Shown one piece after another: positions 38,287 to 48,505 of a stretch of DNA of 64,000 nt. Under the pieces are notes generated by a model that was not told where the DNA came from, did no database searches, and saw nothing but the letters and a program-made list of their open reading frames with translations. Position 1 is the stretch's first letter. Each line of letters opens with the position of its first letter. Position numbers and translations under genes: made by a program. Source of the stretch: Agromyces sp. Leaf222 (GTDB lineage: Bacteria; Actinomycetota; Actinomycetes; Actinomycetales; Microbacteriaceae); NCBI RefSeq assembly GCF_001421565.1, contig NZ_LMKQ01000001.1:3226935-3290934 (forward strand), given 5' to 3'.

Positions 38287-38685
38287 TTAGACGCGGCGGC
38301 GCTTGGGCGGGCGGCATCCGTTGTGAGCCTGGGGCGTCACGTCGTTGATGCTGCCGACCTCGAGGCCTGCGGCCTGGAGCGAGCGGATCGCGGTCTCACG
38401 GCCCGAGCCGGGGCCCTTGACGAAGACGTCGACCTTCTTCATGCCGTGCTCCTGCGCCTGGCGGGCGGCCGACTCGGCGGCGAGCTGTGCGGCGAACGGG
38501 GTCGACTTGCGCGAACCCTTGAAGCCGACGCCACCGGAGGAGGCCCAGCTGATCACGGCACCGTTGGTGTCGGTGATCGAGACGATCGTGTTGTTGAACG
38601 TCGACTTGATGTGGGCCTGGCCCACGGCGATGTTCTTCTTTTCCTTCTTGCGCGGCTTGCGAGTAGCCGCCTTGGATGCTGCCAT
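38287..38685 (-). CDS. rpsK: 30S ribosomal protein S11
   Basis: 132 aa with the S11 signature ([52 protein letters not shown]). Normal length. Encoded 32 nt after rpsM. The mRNA segment that follows is the four-way-junction spacer. Confidence 0.99.
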   Translation of the reverse strand: MAASKAATRKPRKKEKKNIAVGQAHIKSTFNNTIVSITDTNGAVISWASSGGVGFKGSRKSTPFAAQLAAESAARQAQEHGMKKVDVFVKGPGSGRETAIRSLQAAGLEVGSINDVTPQAHNGCRPPKRRRV

Positions 38686-38717
38686 GTGTGAAATCTCCTA
38701 GATCTGGCGACGAGCGG

Positions 38718-39098
38718 TTACTTGCGGCCGGGCTTCTTCTTGCCCGCGACGGTGCGCTTCGGGCCCTTGCGGGTGCGAGCGTTCGTCTTGGTGCGCTGAC
38801 CGCGGACCGGGAGGCCGCGACGGTGGCGGATGCCCTCGTACGAGCCGATCTCGACCTTGCGGCGGATGTCGGCGGCCACCTCGCGGCGGAGGTCACCCTC
38901 AACCTTGTAGTTGCCCTCGATGTAGTCGCGCAGCGCGACGAGCTGGTCGTCGCTGAGGTCCTTGACGCGGATGTTCCCGTCGATACCGGTCTCCGCGAGC
39001 GTCTCGAGCGCGCGCGTGCGGCCGACGCCGTAGATGTAGGTGAGTGCGATCTCCACGCGCTTCTCGCGCGGGATGTCGACTCCTGCAAGACGTGCCAT
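38718..39098 (-). CDS. rpsM: 30S ribosomal protein S13
   Basis: 126 aa; [26 protein letters not shown] opening and the [23 protein letters not shown] tail are the S13 signature. The 172-nt spacer to rpmJ upstream contains a three-stem inverted-repeat arrangement. Confidence 0.99.
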   Translation of the reverse strand: MARLAGVDIPREKRVEIALTYIYGVGRTRALETLAETGIDGNIRVKDLSDDQLVALRDYIEGNYKVEGDLRREVAADIRRKVEIGSYEGIRHRRGLPVRGQRTKTNARTRKGPKRTVAGKKKPGRK

Positions 39099-39134
39099 GT
39101 TCGGCTTCTCCTGTTTTCGAAGTGGAGGTGTGGA

Positions 39135-39207
39135 GCAACACCGGTGCTCGGGCCTCCGCCCCGAGGTGTCCCCGCGGCATCCGGAGATGCCGTGGTTCTG
39201 GTGTTGC
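39135..39207. repeat. Branched inverted-repeat structure in the rpmJ-rpsM spacer
   Basis: Outer 8-bp stem (39135-39142 with 39200-39207) encloses hairpins 39147-39152/39160-39165 and 39175-39181/39186-39192. It sits in the leader position before rpsM, where other bacteria have alpha-operon control; no known motif is recognised. Confidence 0.45.
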
Positions 39208-39270
39208 CGATATGCAGTGTTCAGTTATGGGGACGAACCGAGCCCGAGGGGCGGTTCGAAAGTCTTCTGA

Positions 39271-39384
39271 CTAGCCCTGGCGCTGCTTGTGGCGCGGGTT
39301 CTCGCAGATCACCATGACGTTGCCGTGGCGGCGGATGACCTTGCACTTGTCGCAGATGGGCTTGACGGAGGGATTGACCTTCAT
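39271..39384 (-). CDS. rpmJ: 50S ribosomal protein L36
   Basis: 37 aa, reading [20 protein letters not shown] and ending in NPRHKQRQG. The zinc-binding Cys/His set (C-x2-C, then C and H) is complete, so this is the zinc form. It lies 67 nt downstream of infA in the usual order. Confidence 0.98.
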   Translation of the reverse strand: MKVNPSVKPICDKCKVIRRHGNVMVICENPRHKQRQG

Positions 39385-39451
39385 GAGTGTTTCCTTGGAT
39401 TCGCTGTCTTCGTGCCCGTGGGGTGCCTCGGGCCGTTACTTTCCAGCAGGC

Positions 39452-39673
39452 TTACTTGTAGCGGTAGACGATCCGGCCGCGGGTCAGGTCGTAGGGGCTC
39501 AGCTCCACGATCACGCGGTCCTCGGGGAGGATGCGGATGTAGTGCTGACGCATCTTGCCTGAGATGTGTGCGAGAACCTTGTGCCCGTTCGTGAGCTCAA
39601 CCCGGAACATCGCGTTCGGGAGAGCCTCGATGACCGAGCCCTCGATCTCGATGACGCCGTCTTTCTTGGCCAT
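39452..39673 (-). CDS. infA: Translation initiation factor IF-1
   Basis: 73-aa OB-fold protein that binds the A site of the 30S subunit during initiation. Starts [12 protein letters not shown] and ends RGRIVYRYK, the standard length. First gene of the alpha-operon group here, transcribed away from the ptsI stop. Confidence 0.99.
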   Translation of the reverse strand: MAKKDGVIEIEGSVIEALPNAMFRVELTNGHKVLAHISGKMRQHYIRILPEDRVIVELSPYDLTRGRIVYRYK

Positions 39674-39792
39674 AGCCTCACTATCGCTTGGAGTTTGGGA
39701 TGCTGGTCGTGCGATGATGCTCAGGTGTCGACCAAGGCGGGCGCGACGGATGTCGGGCATGCCAAGGCGCACGTGCAGAGCACCAAGGGTCA

Positions 39793-39798
39793 ACTTTA
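39793..39798 (-). promoter_or_regulatory. Candidate -10 box for infA
   Basis: TAAAGT on the minus strand, 2 nt after the ptsI stop codon and about 120 nt before infA. A TTGACC overlaps it, but no -10 follows that at the right distance. Confidence 0.3.
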
Positions 39799-39800
39799 CG

Positions 39801-41495
39801 TCATCCCCCGCGATTAAGCGAACCGGCGTCGGAATCGCCTCGCATGGCCGCGACCGCCTCGCGCACGGCCCCTCTCGCCTCGCTCGCACCGTCGGTCGCG
39901 AGCGCCGCGCGGGCGAACCGCTCGGCATCCGCTCGTGCGAATCCCAGGAGTGACGACCGCACCTCGGCGATCGCCGACGGCGACATCGACAGCGAGGTCA
40001 CGCCGAGACCCACGAGCACGACGGCGAGCAGAGGATCCGCCGCAGCCTCGCCGCAGACGCCGACGGGCCGGCCCGTCTTCGCGCCGGCGGCGCCCACCTC
40101 GCCGATGAGCCGCAGGACGGCCGGATGCCACGGGTCCTGCAGTGCCGCCACCGAACCGAGCAGCCGATCGGCCGCCATCGTGTACTGCGCGAGGTCGTTC
40201 GTGCCGATCGAGGCGAAGTCCGTCACGGCGAGCACGCGATCGGCGATGAGCGCGGCCGAGGGCGTCTCGACCATGACCCCGGCGACCGCAACGCCGAGTT
40301 CCTTCGCGAGCTCCGTGAAGTAGCGTGCCTCCTCGACGGTCGCCACCATCGGCGCCATCACCTGCAGCTCGGCGTCGGTCGCGGCATCCGCCTGGGCCAG
40401 CGCGGTCAGCTGGTCGCGCAGCACCGGCTCGGCTGCTCGAAGGGCACGGATGCCGCGGAGCCCGAGCGCCGGGTTCGGCTCGACGTCGTCGTTGACGAAC
40501 GAGAGCGGCTTGTCGGCGCCCGCGTCCAGCACGCGCACGACGACCTTCCGGCCGGGGAACGCCTCGAGCAGCCGCACGTACTCGACGCGCTGCTCCTCGA
40601 CGGTCGGCGCGCGGTCGGCGTCAAGGAACAGGAACTCCGTGCGGAAGAGGCCGACGCCCTCGGCGCCGAGACGCACCGCCTCGGCGGCGCCGTCGGCAGA
40701 TCCGAGGTTCGCCAGGAGCGGCACTGGCGTGCCATCGGCGAGCCGGCCGGGTTCGAGCGGCGCGGCGGCGAGCGTCGCTCGGTCGGCGATCCGTCGCTCC
40801 GCGTCGGCGAGCTGCGCGGGCGTCGGGGCGACCGTCACCGTGTCGGCGCCCGCATCGACGATGACCACCTCCCCGTCGGCGAGGGTCGATGCGTCGCGCA
40901 CGCCGACGATCGCGACGATGGACTTCTCCCGAGCCAGGATCGCGGTGTGCGAGGTGGGTCCCCCCTCAGCGGTGACGAGGGCGCGCACCTGGTCGAGGTC
41001 GAGGGTCGCGGTATCGGCCGGTGAGAGGTCGCGCGCGACGAGGACGAACGGATGCCCCGGCGCCGGCACGCCCGGAGCGGGCACCCCGGCGAGATGGGCG
41101 CGCACTCGCTGCGAGATGTCGTCGAGGTCGGCGGCCCGCTCCGCGAGGTACCCGCCCATGGCCGCGAGCGTGTCGCGGTAGCCGGCGAACGCGTCGAAGA
41201 CCGCCCGCTCGGCCGTGGCGCCGCCCTGCACCCGATTCGCGACCTCGGTCGCGAGGGTCGGATCGGCCGCCATGAGGGCCTGGGCCTCGAGCACCTCCTT
41301 CGCGGCTCCGCCGGCGGTGCGGCCCCGCTCGGCGAGGTCTGCTGCGGTCGCCGAGAGCGCGTCGGCGGCACGCCCTGCCTCGATGTCGGGCGTACGTTCG
41401 CTCGGGTGGTCGACGGGCTCTGGGAGCGGATCCTCCATGCGGACCACCGGGCCGATCGCGATGCCTCCGCCGACTCCGGTTCCCGTGAGCTGCAT
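39801..41495 (-). CDS. ptsI: PTS phosphoenolpyruvate-protein phosphotransferase (Enzyme I)
   Basis: 564 aa. Takes phosphate from PEP to HPr to drive sugar uptake. The phosphorylated His is in GGPTSHTAI (about residue 184). The PEP-binding barrel shows [13 protein letters not shown], the LDAGADKPL segment and the Cys in [10 protein letters not shown]. Start ATG 41495 ([11 protein letters not shown]) has AGAGGGG 5 nt upstream; ATG 41510 in frame lacks this. HPr and EII genes are not in the window. Confidence 0.96.
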   Translation of the reverse strand: MQLTGTGVGGGIAIGPVVRMEDPLPEPVDHPSERTPDIEAGRAADALSATAADLAERGRTAGGAAKEVLEAQALMAADPTLATEVANRVQGGATAERAVFDAFAGYRDTLAAMGGYLAERAADLDDISQRVRAHLAGVPAPGVPAPGHPFVLVARDLSPADTATLDLDQVRALVTAEGGPTSHTAILAREKSIVAIVGVRDASTLADGEVVIVDAGADTVTVAPTPAQLADAERRIADRATLAAAPLEPGRLADGTPVPLLANLGSADGAAEAVRLGAEGVGLFRTEFLFLDADRAPTVEEQRVEYVRLLEAFPGRKVVVRVLDAGADKPLSFVNDDVEPNPALGLRGIRALRAAEPVLRDQLTALAQADAATDAELQVMAPMVATVEEARYFTELAKELGVAVAGVMVETPSAALIADRVLAVTDFASIGTNDLAQYTMAADRLLGSVAALQDPWHPAVLRLIGEVGAAGAKTGRPVGVCGEAAADPLLAVVLVGLGVTSLSMSPSAIAEVRSSLLGFARADAERFARAALATDGASEARGAVREAVAAMRGDSDAGSLNRGG

Positions 41496-41633
41496 CGTCG
41501 CCCCTCTCATCGCGTTCGATCGGCGTCGCGCGAGCGCAGACGCTCCCCCGCCTTCACCCTACCCAGCCGCGGTGCGACAGGCGAGGCCCGGCATCGGGCG
41601 CCGAGGGCACGGTGGGCACCGTCGGCGCGAGGC

Positions 41634-42461
41634 TCAGGCGATCGGGACCGGCACGATGCCGAAGGGCGCGAGGCCGGCGGCTCCGCCGTCCTCGGCGGTG
41701 AGCACCCAGATGCCGTCGTCGTGCACGGCGATGGAGTGCTCCCAGTGCGCGGAATCCGCGCCGTCCGACGTGGTCACGGTCCAGCCGTCGTCGCGGATGA
41801 AGGTCTCGATCGATCCTGCGACGACCATCGGCTCGATCGCCACGACGAGTCCCGGACGAACCGCGGGCCCGCGCCGATCGACCCGGTAGTTGAACACCGG
41901 CGGCTCCTCGTGCATCGACCGACCGATGCCGTGGCCGACGTAGTCGGTCAGGATGCCGTACGAGCCGGCGTCCTCGATGTACTCCTCGATCGCGTCGCCG
42001 ACCTCATTGAGGCGGCCGGCCGTCGCCAACGCGGCGATGCCCCGCCAGAGCGAGCCCTCGGTGACCCGGCTGAGCTGGGTTCGAGAGGCCACGAGCTCCG
42101 GACGCTCTGAGTCGGGAATGACGACGGTGAACGCGGCGTCGCCGTTCCAGCCATCGACCTCGGCCCCACCGTCGACCGAGACGATGGCACCCGGCCGGAA
42201 CGGTCGGTCGGTCGGGATGCCGTGCACCACGTCATCGTCGACCGAGACGCAGAGGGTGTGACCGTAGCCGGGTTCGAGCTTGAAGTTGGAACGCCCACCG
42301 AGTTCGACGATGACGCGGTCGGCCGCGGCATCCAGTTCGAGTCCGTTCGCCCCTGGGGCGATCAGGCGTCGCGCCTCGGCCAGCGCCGCAGCGGTTGCGG
42401 CGCCGGCCGGGCGCATCGCGCGCAGCTCGCGCGCGGACTTGTAGATCGACCGCCGGAACAC
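41634..42461 (-). CDS. map: Methionine aminopeptidase, type I
   Basis: 275 aa. Removes the initiator Met from nascent proteins. Metal ligands: two Asp in VSVDGGAEVDGWNGDAAF, His in GHGIGRSMHEEP, Glu in AIEPMVV and Glu in HWEHSIAV. The start is GTG, 6 nt after the adk stop, so it belongs to the secY-adk-map operon. Confidence 0.97.
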   Translation of the reverse strand: MFRRSIYKSARELRAMRPAGAATAAALAEARRLIAPGANGLELDAAADRVIVELGGRSNFKLEPGYGHTLCVSVDDDVVHGIPTDRPFRPGAIVSVDGGAEVDGWNGDAAFTVVIPDSERPELVASRTQLSRVTEGSLWRGIAALATAGRLNEVGDAIEEYIEDAGSYGILTDYVGHGIGRSMHEEPPVFNYRVDRRGPAVRPGLVVAIEPMVVAGSIETFIRDDGWTVTTSDGADSAHWEHSIAVHDDGIWVLTAEDGGAAGLAPFGIVPVPIA

Positions 42462-42467
42462 GCCGGG

Positions 42468-43100
42468 TCAGGCAGCCGCGCCGTTGCCGCCCGAGCCTTC
42501 GGCGACGAAGCCGCGGGCCTCGAGGGCGTCGAAGATGCGCTGCGTGACCTCGTCGAGCGATCCGACGCCGTCGATGCGCAGCACCAGGCCCTGCTCCCGA
42601 TAGACGTCGAGGATCGGCGCCGTCTCGCGCTCGTAGATGGCGAGCCGGTTCGCGATGACCTCTTCGGTGTCATCGGTGCGCCCCTGCTTGACCGCACGGT
42701 CGTGCAGGCGGGCGATGCTCTCGTCGCGCGGGACCTCGAGCTCGATCACGGCGTCGAGTGCCTCGCCGCGACCGTCGAGGAAGCCGGCGAGGTCGTCGAC
42801 CTGGCCGCGGTTGCGCGGGTAGCCGTCGAGGAGGAACCCACGTGCCGCATCGGGCTGTGCGAGCCGATCCCGCACGAGCTCGCTCGTGAGGGCGTCGGGA
42901 ACCAGGTCGCCTGCCTCGATGATCGCCTGCACGCGCTTGCCCAGCTCGGTGCCGCCCGACACGTTCGCCCGGAAGATGTCTCCGGTCGCGACCTGCGGAA
43001 CGCCGAACGCCTCTGCGACGAGCACGCCCTGCGTTCCCTTGCCGGAGCCCTGCGGCCCGACGATCAGGAAGCGGGCGGAGCCGGTTGCCGACGCGGTCAT
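42468..43100 (-). CDS. adk: Adenylate kinase
   Basis: 210 aa. Interconverts ATP+AMP and 2 ADP. P-loop GPQGSGKGTQ (about residues 15-24), AMP-binding LDGYPRNRGQVDDL, and a short LID (RTDDTEEVIANRL) of the kind without a zinc loop. The Gly/Ala-rich tail is short. ATG 43100 overlaps the secY stop (ATGA). Confidence 0.97.
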   Translation of the reverse strand: MTASATGSARFLIVGPQGSGKGTQGVLVAEAFGVPQVATGDIFRANVSGGTELGKRVQAIIEAGDLVPDALTSELVRDRLAQPDAARGFLLDGYPRNRGQVDDLAGFLDGRGEALDAVIELEVPRDESIARLHDRAVKQGRTDDTEEVIANRLAIYERETAPILDVYREQGLVLRIDGVGSLDEVTQRIFDALEARGFVAEGSGGNGAAA

Positions 43101-44416
43101 CGAAGGAGACCTTCGTAGTGGCGCTGCTGGAGCTGCGCGTCGATCTGCTTCACGGTCTCGAGACCGACGCCGACGATGATGAGGATCGAGGCGCCGCCGA
43201 ACGGGAAGTTCGCGTTGGCGCCGACGAGGCTCAGGGCGATGAGCGGGATCAGCGCGATGAGGCCGAGGTAGAGCGAACCGGGCAGCGTGACGCGGGTCAG
43301 CACGTAGTCGAGGTACTCGGCCGTCGGGCGACCGGCACGGATGCCGGGGATGAAGCCGCCGTACTTCTTCATGTTCTCGGCGACCTCGTCGGGGTTGAAG
43401 GTGATCGCCACGTAGAAGTACGTGAACCCGACGATGAGCAGGAAGTACAGGAGCATGTAGAGCGGGTGGTCGCCCTTGGTGAGGTAGTTCGTGATCCACA
43501 CGACCCAGGCCTGGGGTTCCTCGCCCTGCGCCGGCTGGTTGAACTGCGCGATGAGCGCGGGCAGGTACAGCAGCGACGAGGCGAAGATGACGGGCACGAC
43601 GCCGGCCATGTTGACCTTGATGGGGATGTACGTGTTGTTGCCGCCGTAGGTGCGGCGGCCGACCATGCGCTTGGCGTACTGCACCGGAACGCGCCGCTGC
43701 GACTGCTCGACGAACACCACCGCGACGACGATCAGCAGACCGACCGCCAACACGACGAAGAAGGTGTCGAGACCGCGAGCCTGCGCGATCGACCAGAGCG
43801 AACCGGGGAACGTCGAGGCGATCGACGTGAAGATCAGGAGCGACATGCCGTTGCCGATGCCGCGCTCGGTGATGAGCTCACCCATCCACATGATGAGTCC
43901 GGTACCGGCCGTCATGGTGATGACCATGAGCAGGATCGCGTACCAGGCGTCGTTCGTGATCAGCTGCGAGCACGAGGGGTCGCCCGAGGGGAACAGGGCG
44001 CCCGAGCGGGCGACCGTGATCAGCGTCGTCGACTGCAGGACGCCGAGGGCGATCGTCAGGTAGCGGGTGTACTGCGTGAGGCGTCCCTGGCCCGACTGGC
44101 CCTCCTTGTAGAGGGTCTCGAAGTGGGGGATGACCACGCGGAGGAGCTGCACGATGATCGACGCCGTGATGTACGGCATGATGCCGAGCGCGAAGATCGA
44201 CAGCTGGAGCAGCGCGCCGCCGGAGAAGAGGTTGACGAGTTCGTAGAGCCCGGTCGTGCTCTGGCTTGCCGCGAGACATGCCTGCACGTTCCCGAAATCG
44301 ACGAACGGCGCCGGGATGAACGAGCCGAGTCGGAACAGGGCGACGATGCCCAGCGTGAACCCGAGCTTGCGGCGAAGATCCGGCGTGCGGAAGATCCGCC
44401 CGATGGCGTTGAACAC
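43097..44416 (-). CDS. secY: Preprotein translocase subunit SecY
   Basis: 439 aa, ten membrane helices; central pore of the Sec translocon. The opening FNAIGRIFRTPDLRRKLGFT, plug-domain region and the cytoplasmic loop YAKRMVGRRTYGG are intact. It follows rplO after a 116-nt spacer that contains a palindromic repeat. Confidence 0.99.
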   Translation of the reverse strand: MFNAIGRIFRTPDLRRKLGFTLGIVALFRLGSFIPAPFVDFGNVQACLAASQSTTGLYELVNLFSGGALLQLSIFALGIMPYITASIIVQLLRVVIPHFETLYKEGQSGQGRLTQYTRYLTIALGVLQSTTLITVARSGALFPSGDPSCSQLITNDAWYAILLMVITMTAGTGLIMWMGELITERGIGNGMSLLIFTSIASTFPGSLWSIAQARGLDTFFVVLAVGLLIVVAVVFVEQSQRRVPVQYAKRMVGRRTYGGNNTYIPIKVNMAGVVPVIFASSLLYLPALIAQFNQPAQGEEPQAWVVWITNYLTKGDHPLYMLLYFLLIVGFTYFYVAITFNPDEVAENMKKYGGFIPGIRAGRPTAEYLDYVLTRVTLPGSLYLGLIALIPLIALSLVGANANFPFGGASILIIVGVGLETVKQIDAQLQQRHYEGLLR

Positions 44417-44459
44417 TCGTCCTCCTGTTGCTCCGTCATGGAGTCAGTCCAAATATGGC

Positions 44460-44511
44460 TCGAGCCTGTCGAGACCCCCGTGAATCATACGCGAGGTCCC
44501 GACAGGCTCGA
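44460..44511. repeat. Palindromic intergenic element, TCGAGCCTGTCG family
   Basis: 12-bp arms TCGAGCCTGTCG (44460-44471) and CGACAGGCTCGA (44500-44511), and the flanking GAGACC/GGTC bases extend the pairing. A second copy with one arm mismatch is at 54297-54358. It may act as a hairpin in the rplO-secY transcript. Confidence 0.7.
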
Positions 44512-44532
44512 ACTCGATGTGGTGCTTTGGTC

Positions 44533-45204
44533 TTACTTGACCGAGCCGCCGGCGGCAACGATCTTCTGCTCGGCGGAGCCGGAGACCTTGTCGACGACGA
44601 CGTTGAGCTTGACCTGGAGGTCGCCGTTGCCGAGCACCTTGACGCGCTCGTTCTTGCGCACGGCGCCCTTCTCGACGAGATCGGCGATGGTGACATCGCC
44701 GCCCTTCGGGTAGAGCTCGGCCAGCTTGTCCAGGTTCACGACCTGGTACTCCACGCGGAACGGGTTCTTGAAGCCGCGCAGCTTCGGCGCACGCATGTGG
44801 TACGGAAGCTGTCCACCCTCGAAACCGGGGCGGATGTTGTTGCGGGCCTTCGAGCCCTTGGTGCCGCGACCGGCCGTCTTGCCCTTGGAACCTTCACCGC
44901 GTCCGACGCGGGTCTTGTCCTTCTTGGCACCGGGAGCCGGACGAAGGTGGTGCACCTTCAGGACCTGCTCGCGCTTCTCGGCCACGTCGGCCTTCGGAGC
45001 GGCCTTCTTCGCGGGGGCCTTCTTCGCAGGAGCCTTCTCGGCAGCGGCGTCGTCAGCCTTCGCAGCGGCGGCCTTGGCCGGCGCCTTCTTCGCGGCAGCA
45101 GCCTTGGGAGCTGCGGCCTTCTCGGCGGCGGGCTTGGCCGCAGCCTTCTTCGCGGGAGCCTTCTTGGGGGCTTCTGCGGCGGCGTCGATCTTCTCGTCAG
45201 CCAT
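44533..45204 (-). CDS. rplO: 50S ribosomal protein L15 with H1-like N-terminal extension
   Basis: 223 aa. The L15 core begins at about residue 83 ([31 protein letters not shown]) and is complete. Residues 1-80 are an added Ala/Lys/Pro-rich segment with APAKKA-type repeats resembling the histone H1 tail. TAATG overlap with the rpmD stop fixes the start at the extended ATG, and no good internal start or Shine-Dalgarno is seen before the core. Confidence 0.95.
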   Translation of the reverse strand: MADEKIDAAAEAPKKAPAKKAAAKPAAEKAAAPKAAAAKKAPAKAAAAKADDAAAEKAPAKKAPAKKAAPKADVAEKREQVLKVHHLRPAPGAKKDKTRVGRGEGSKGKTAGRGTKGSKARNNIRPGFEGGQLPYHMRAPKLRGFKNPFRVEYQVVNLDKLAELYPKGGDVTIADLVEKGAVRKNERVKVLGNGDLQVKLNVVVDKVSGSAEQKIVAAGGSVK

Positions 45205-45389
45205 TAGTCAATCTCCTCAACCTTCACGAGGTGAGCGACGGTGTTGACGTACCCACGGTTCTGCGGGTTGTCCTCACGCACGACCGACTGGCCGATTCGC
45301 TTGAGTCCGAGGCTACGCAGCGTGTCACGCTGGTACTGCTTCTCGCTCACCTTGGACTTGATCTGGGTCACCTTGAGCTGCTTGGCCAT
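45204..45389 (-). CDS. rpmD: 50S ribosomal protein L30
   Basis: 61 aa, bacterial-type short L30 ([29 protein letters not shown]). It overlaps rpsE and rplO by one base each (TGATG, TAATG), so translation is coupled. Confidence 0.98.
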   Translation of the reverse strand: MAKQLKVTQIKSKVSEKQYQRDTLRSLGLKRIGQSVVREDNPQNRGYVNTVAHLVKVEEID

Positions 45390-46090
45390 CAGGCACCTGC
45401 CTTCGCTGCTGCAGCGGCCTCGGCCGCCTGAGCCTCGGCACGCAGCAGACGGGCCGGTGCGACCTCGTCGTAGGCGAGGCCACGGCGGGCTGCCACTGCG
45501 CGCGGCTCTTCGAGCTGCTTCAGGGCCTCGACCGTTGCGTGCACGATGTTGATCGTGTTCGACGAGCCGAGCGACTTGCTCAGCACGTCGTGGATGCCGG
45601 CGCACTCGAGCACGGCGCGCACGGGACCACCGGCGATGACACCGGTACCGGGCGACGCCGGACGCAGGAGCACGACACCGGCCGCTGCCTCACCCTGGAC
45701 GGGGTGGGGAATGGTCGCGCCGATGCGCGGGACGCGGAAGAAGTTCTTCTTCGCCTCCTCGACGCCCTTCGAGATCGCGGTCGGGACTTCGCGGGCCTTG
45801 CCGTAGCCGACGCCCACGAGGCCGTTGCCATCGCCCACGACGACGAGCGCCGTGAAGCTGAAGCGACGACCGCCCTTGACGACCTTCGACACGCGGTTGA
45901 TGGTCACGACGCGCTCGAGGAACTGGCTCTTCTCGGCGTCGCGGCCACCGCGGTCGCGGCCACCCTGGTTGCGGTCACGACCGCCGCCACGACGGTTGTC
46001 GCGCTCGTTGCGAGCCGGCTCAGAAGCAGCTGCCGTCTCGACGGGTGCCTCTGCAGTCACCTCGGTCTCCTTAACAGTGTTCTCACTCAC
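45389..46090 (-). CDS. rpsE: 30S ribosomal protein S5
   Basis: 233 aa. The S5 core starts at about residue 54 ([23 protein letters not shown]) and includes the [12 protein letters not shown] motif. The first ~50 residues are an added acidic then Arg/Gly/Asp-rich segment ([19 protein letters not shown]), similar to RNA-binding RGG regions. Confidence 0.98.
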   Translation of the reverse strand: MSENTVKETEVTAEAPVETAAASEPARNERDNRRGGGRDRNQGGRDRGGRDAEKSQFLERVVTINRVSKVVKGGRRFSFTALVVVGDGNGLVGVGYGKAREVPTAISKGVEEAKKNFFRVPRIGATIPHPVQGEAAAGVVLLRPASPGTGVIAGGPVRAVLECAGIHDVLSKSLGSSNTINIVHATVEALKQLEEPRAVAARRGLAYDEVAPARLLRAEAQAAEAAAAAKAGA

Positions 46091-46446
46091 AGGTTGAGCC
46101 CTGCCTCTCGCGCTCCATCGGCGATCGCTGCGACACGACCGGCGTACTTGTTGCCGCCGCGGTCGAAGACGACCGACTCGACGCCGGCCTGCTTCGCACG
46201 CTCTGCGACCAGCTCGCCGACCTTCTTGGCCTTGGCGGTCTTGTCACCGTCGAACGCACGGAGGTCTGCCTCCATGGTCGAGGCGCTGGCGACGGTCAGG
46301 CCCTTGCTGTCGTCGACGACCTGCACGAACACGTGACGGGCCGAACGGGTGACGACGAGGCGCGGGCGCAGCTCGGTGCCGACGACCTTCTTGCGAAGGC
46401 GGGTGTGGCGGCGCGAACGCGCAGCCGTCTTGGTCTTCACAGCCAT
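46087..46446 (-). CDS. rplR: 50S ribosomal protein L18
   Basis: 119 aa; 5S rRNA-binding protein. Motifs [19 protein letters not shown] and [13 protein letters not shown] and [24 protein letters not shown] are present. ATGA overlap with rpsE. Confidence 0.98.
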   Translation of the reverse strand: MAVKTKTAARSRRHTRLRKKVVGTELRPRLVVTRSARHVFVQVVDDSKGLTVASASTMEADLRAFDGDKTAKAKKVGELVAERAKQAGVESVVFDRGGNKYAGRVAAIADGAREAGLNL

Positions 46447-46448
46447 GA

Positions 46449-46985
46449 TTACTTACCTGACTTTCCGGCCTTGCGACGCACGACCTCGCCGGCGTAGCGG
46501 ATGCCCTTGCCCTTGTAGGGCTCGGGCTTCTTGATCTTGCGGATGTTCGCGGCGGTCTCGCCGACGGCCTGCTTGTCGATACCAGCGACCGTGAGCTTGT
46601 TGTTGCCCTCGACGGTCAGCGTGATGCCGGCGGGCGGCTCGACGGTGACGGGGTGCGAGAAACCGAGCGCGAACTCGATCGCAGTACCCTTCTGCGCGAC
46701 GCGGTAACCGGTACCGACGATCTCGAGGCCCTTGGAGTAGCCCTCGGTGACGCCGATGATCTGGTTCGCGATGAGCGTGCGGGTCAGGCCGTGCAGCGAA
46801 CGCGATGCACGCTCGTCGTCGGGGCGGGTGACCAGGACCTGGTTCGCCTCGACCTTTGCCTCGATGGGCGAAGCCACGGTGAGCGAGAGCTCGCCCTTGG
46901 GGCCCTTGACGTTGACGGCGGAGCCGTCGACCTTGACCTCGACACCCGCGGGGATGTCGATGGGGAGTCGTCCGATTCGTGACAT
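46449..46985 (-). CDS. rplF: 50S ribosomal protein L6
   Basis: 178 aa from ATG 46985 ([17 protein letters not shown]). Two-domain L6 with the C-terminal signature [22 protein letters not shown]. It begins 4 nt after the rpsH stop. Confidence 0.98.
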   Translation of the reverse strand: MSRIGRLPIDIPAGVEVKVDGSAVNVKGPKGELSLTVASPIEAKVEANQVLVTRPDDERASRSLHGLTRTLIANQIIGVTEGYSKGLEIVGTGYRVAQKGTAIEFALGFSHPVTVEPPAGITLTVEGNNKLTVAGIDKQAVGETAANIRKIKKPEPYKGKGIRYAGEVVRRKAGKSGK

Positions 46986-46989
46986 GGGA

Positions 46990-47388
46990 TTACCACACGT
47001 AGGCGAGGACTTCCCCACCCACGCCCTTCTTCTCGGCCTGGCGGTCCGTCAGAAGACCGCTGGAGGTGGACAGGATCGCGACGCCGAGGCCGCCGAGCAC
47101 CTTGGGGATCTCGGTCGACTTCGCGTAGACGCGGAGGCCGGGCTTCGAGACGCGCTTGATGCCCACGATGGAGCGCTCGCGATTCGGGCCGAACTTGAGG
47201 GTCAGCGTGAGCTCGGTGCCGACGCGGGCGTCGTTCACCTCGAAGCCGGCGATGAATCCCTCTTTGGTGAGGATGTCGGCGATGTGCGACTTCAGCTTCG
47301 AGTTCGGCATGGTCACGGAGTCGTGATGCGCCGAGTTCGCGTTGCGAAGGCGGGTCAGCATGTCAGCGACCGGGTCGGTCATCGTCAT
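46990..47388 (-). CDS. rpsH: 30S ribosomal protein S8
   Basis: 132 aa from ATG 47388 ([23 protein letters not shown]). The C-terminal [25 protein letters not shown] is intact. In E. coli S8 represses the spc operon by binding mRNA near rplE; the hairpin-rich spacer directly upstream could serve that role here. Confidence 0.98.
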   Translation of the reverse strand: MTMTDPVADMLTRLRNANSAHHDSVTMPNSKLKSHIADILTKEGFIAGFEVNDARVGTELTLTLKFGPNRERSIVGIKRVSKPGLRVYAKSTEIPKVLGGLGVAILSTSSGLLTDRQAEKKGVGGEVLAYVW

Positions 47389-47411
47389 GGCAGATGTTTC
47401 CTTACGTTCAC

Positions 47412-47525
47412 CAGGTTTCAGCACCCGTTACACGGGGGCTGACCTGTGGTGGTGGCGATACGCGGATGCGGACCGCCGATATGCCGGTGCCGGCGGGGCC
47501 TCGGAAAGCTCCGAGACCCGCCGGC
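47412..47525. repeat. Two large hairpins in the rplE-rpsH spacer (vacant rpsN slot)
   Basis: Hairpin A: 47412-47428 with 47432-47446, about 14 paired bases around a TAC loop, one mismatch and a 2-nt bulge. Hairpin B: 47489-47505 with 47510-47525, 15 paired bases in two blocks around an AAGC loop. The spacer is 168 nt and has no rpsN gene, which other actinobacteria carry between rplE and rpsH. Confidence 0.65.
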
Positions 47526-47556
47526 GCTGGCACAAACTCGTTGAGTCTACTACGAA

Positions 47557-48144
47557 CTACTGAGCGGACTCGGTCGACTTGAACGGGAAGCCCAGCTGCT
47601 TGAGCAGCGAGCGGCCCTCGGCGTCGGTCTTGGCGGTGGTCACCACAGTGATGTCCATGCCGCGGACGCGGTCGATCTTGTCCTGGTCGATCTCGTGGAA
47701 CACGGACTGCTCCGTGAGACCGAAGGTGTAGTTGCCGTTGCCGTCGAACTGCGCGTCCGAGAGGCCGCGGAAGTCGCGGATTCGGGGCAGCGCGAGCGAG
47801 AGCAGGCGGTCGAGGAACTCCCACATGCGGTCGCCGCGCAGCGTGACGTGCGTGCCGATCGCCTGGCCCTCGCGCAGCTTGAACTGCGCGATGGACTTGC
47901 GAGCCTTGGTGACCTGCGGCTTCTGACCGGTGATCTTGGTGAGATCGGCGATCGCGCCGTCGATGACCTTGCCATCGCGTGCGGCCTCGCCGACACCCAT
48001 GTTCACGACGATCTTCACGAGACCCGGAACCTGGTGCACGTTGGTGTAGCCGTGCTCCTCGGTGAGGGTCTTGGCGATCTCGGTGCGGTACTTGGTCTTG
48101 AGTCGCGGCTGGATTTTGCCAGCCTGCGTAACCGTGTCGGTCAT
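47557..48144 (-). CDS. rplE: 50S ribosomal protein L5
   Basis: 195 aa, with [22 protein letters not shown] and [20 protein letters not shown] signatures; binds 5S rRNA. The start overlaps the rplX stop by one base (TGATG). Confidence 0.98.
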   Translation of the reverse strand: MTDTVTQAGKIQPRLKTKYRTEIAKTLTEEHGYTNVHQVPGLVKIVVNMGVGEAARDGKVIDGAIADLTKITGQKPQVTKARKSIAQFKLREGQAIGTHVTLRGDRMWEFLDRLLSLALPRIRDFRGLSDAQFDGNGNYTFGLTEQSVFHEIDQDKIDRVRGMDITVVTTAKTDAEGRSLLKQLGFPFKSTESAQ

Positions 48145-48503
48145 CAGATGTCCTTGCCTGACTTCTTTGCGTAACGAACGCGGACCGTCTTGGTGACGCC
48201 GTCCTTCGTGATCTGCTCTTCGCGGAAGCCGACGCGAGTCGGCTTCTTCGTCTCGGGGTCGACGAGCGCGACGTTCGAGACGTGGATCGGGGCCTCGTGG
48301 GTCTCGATGCCACCGGTCTTCGAGCCGCGCTGCGTCTGGCCGACGCGCACGTGCTTGGTGACGAAGTTCACACCCTGCACGACGACGCGGTTCTCGGCGA
48401 CGAGCACCTCGATGACCTTGCCCTGCTTGCCGCGGTCTCCGCCGCGGGCCTGGCTGCGGCCCGAGATGACCTGAACGAGGTCACCCTTCTTGATGTTGGC
48501 CAT
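48144..48503 (-). CDS. rplX: 50S ribosomal protein L24
   Basis: 119 aa from ATG 48503 ([15 protein letters not shown]). KOW motif in the first 35 residues, then [10 protein letters not shown]. It begins 2 nt after the rplN stop. Confidence 0.98.
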   Translation of the reverse strand: MANIKKGDLVQVISGRSQARGGDRGKQGKVIEVLVAENRVVVQGVNFVTKHVRVGQTQRGSKTGGIETHEAPIHVSNVALVDPETKKPTRVGFREEQITKDGVTKTVRVRYAKKSGKDI

Positions 48504-48505
48504 GA

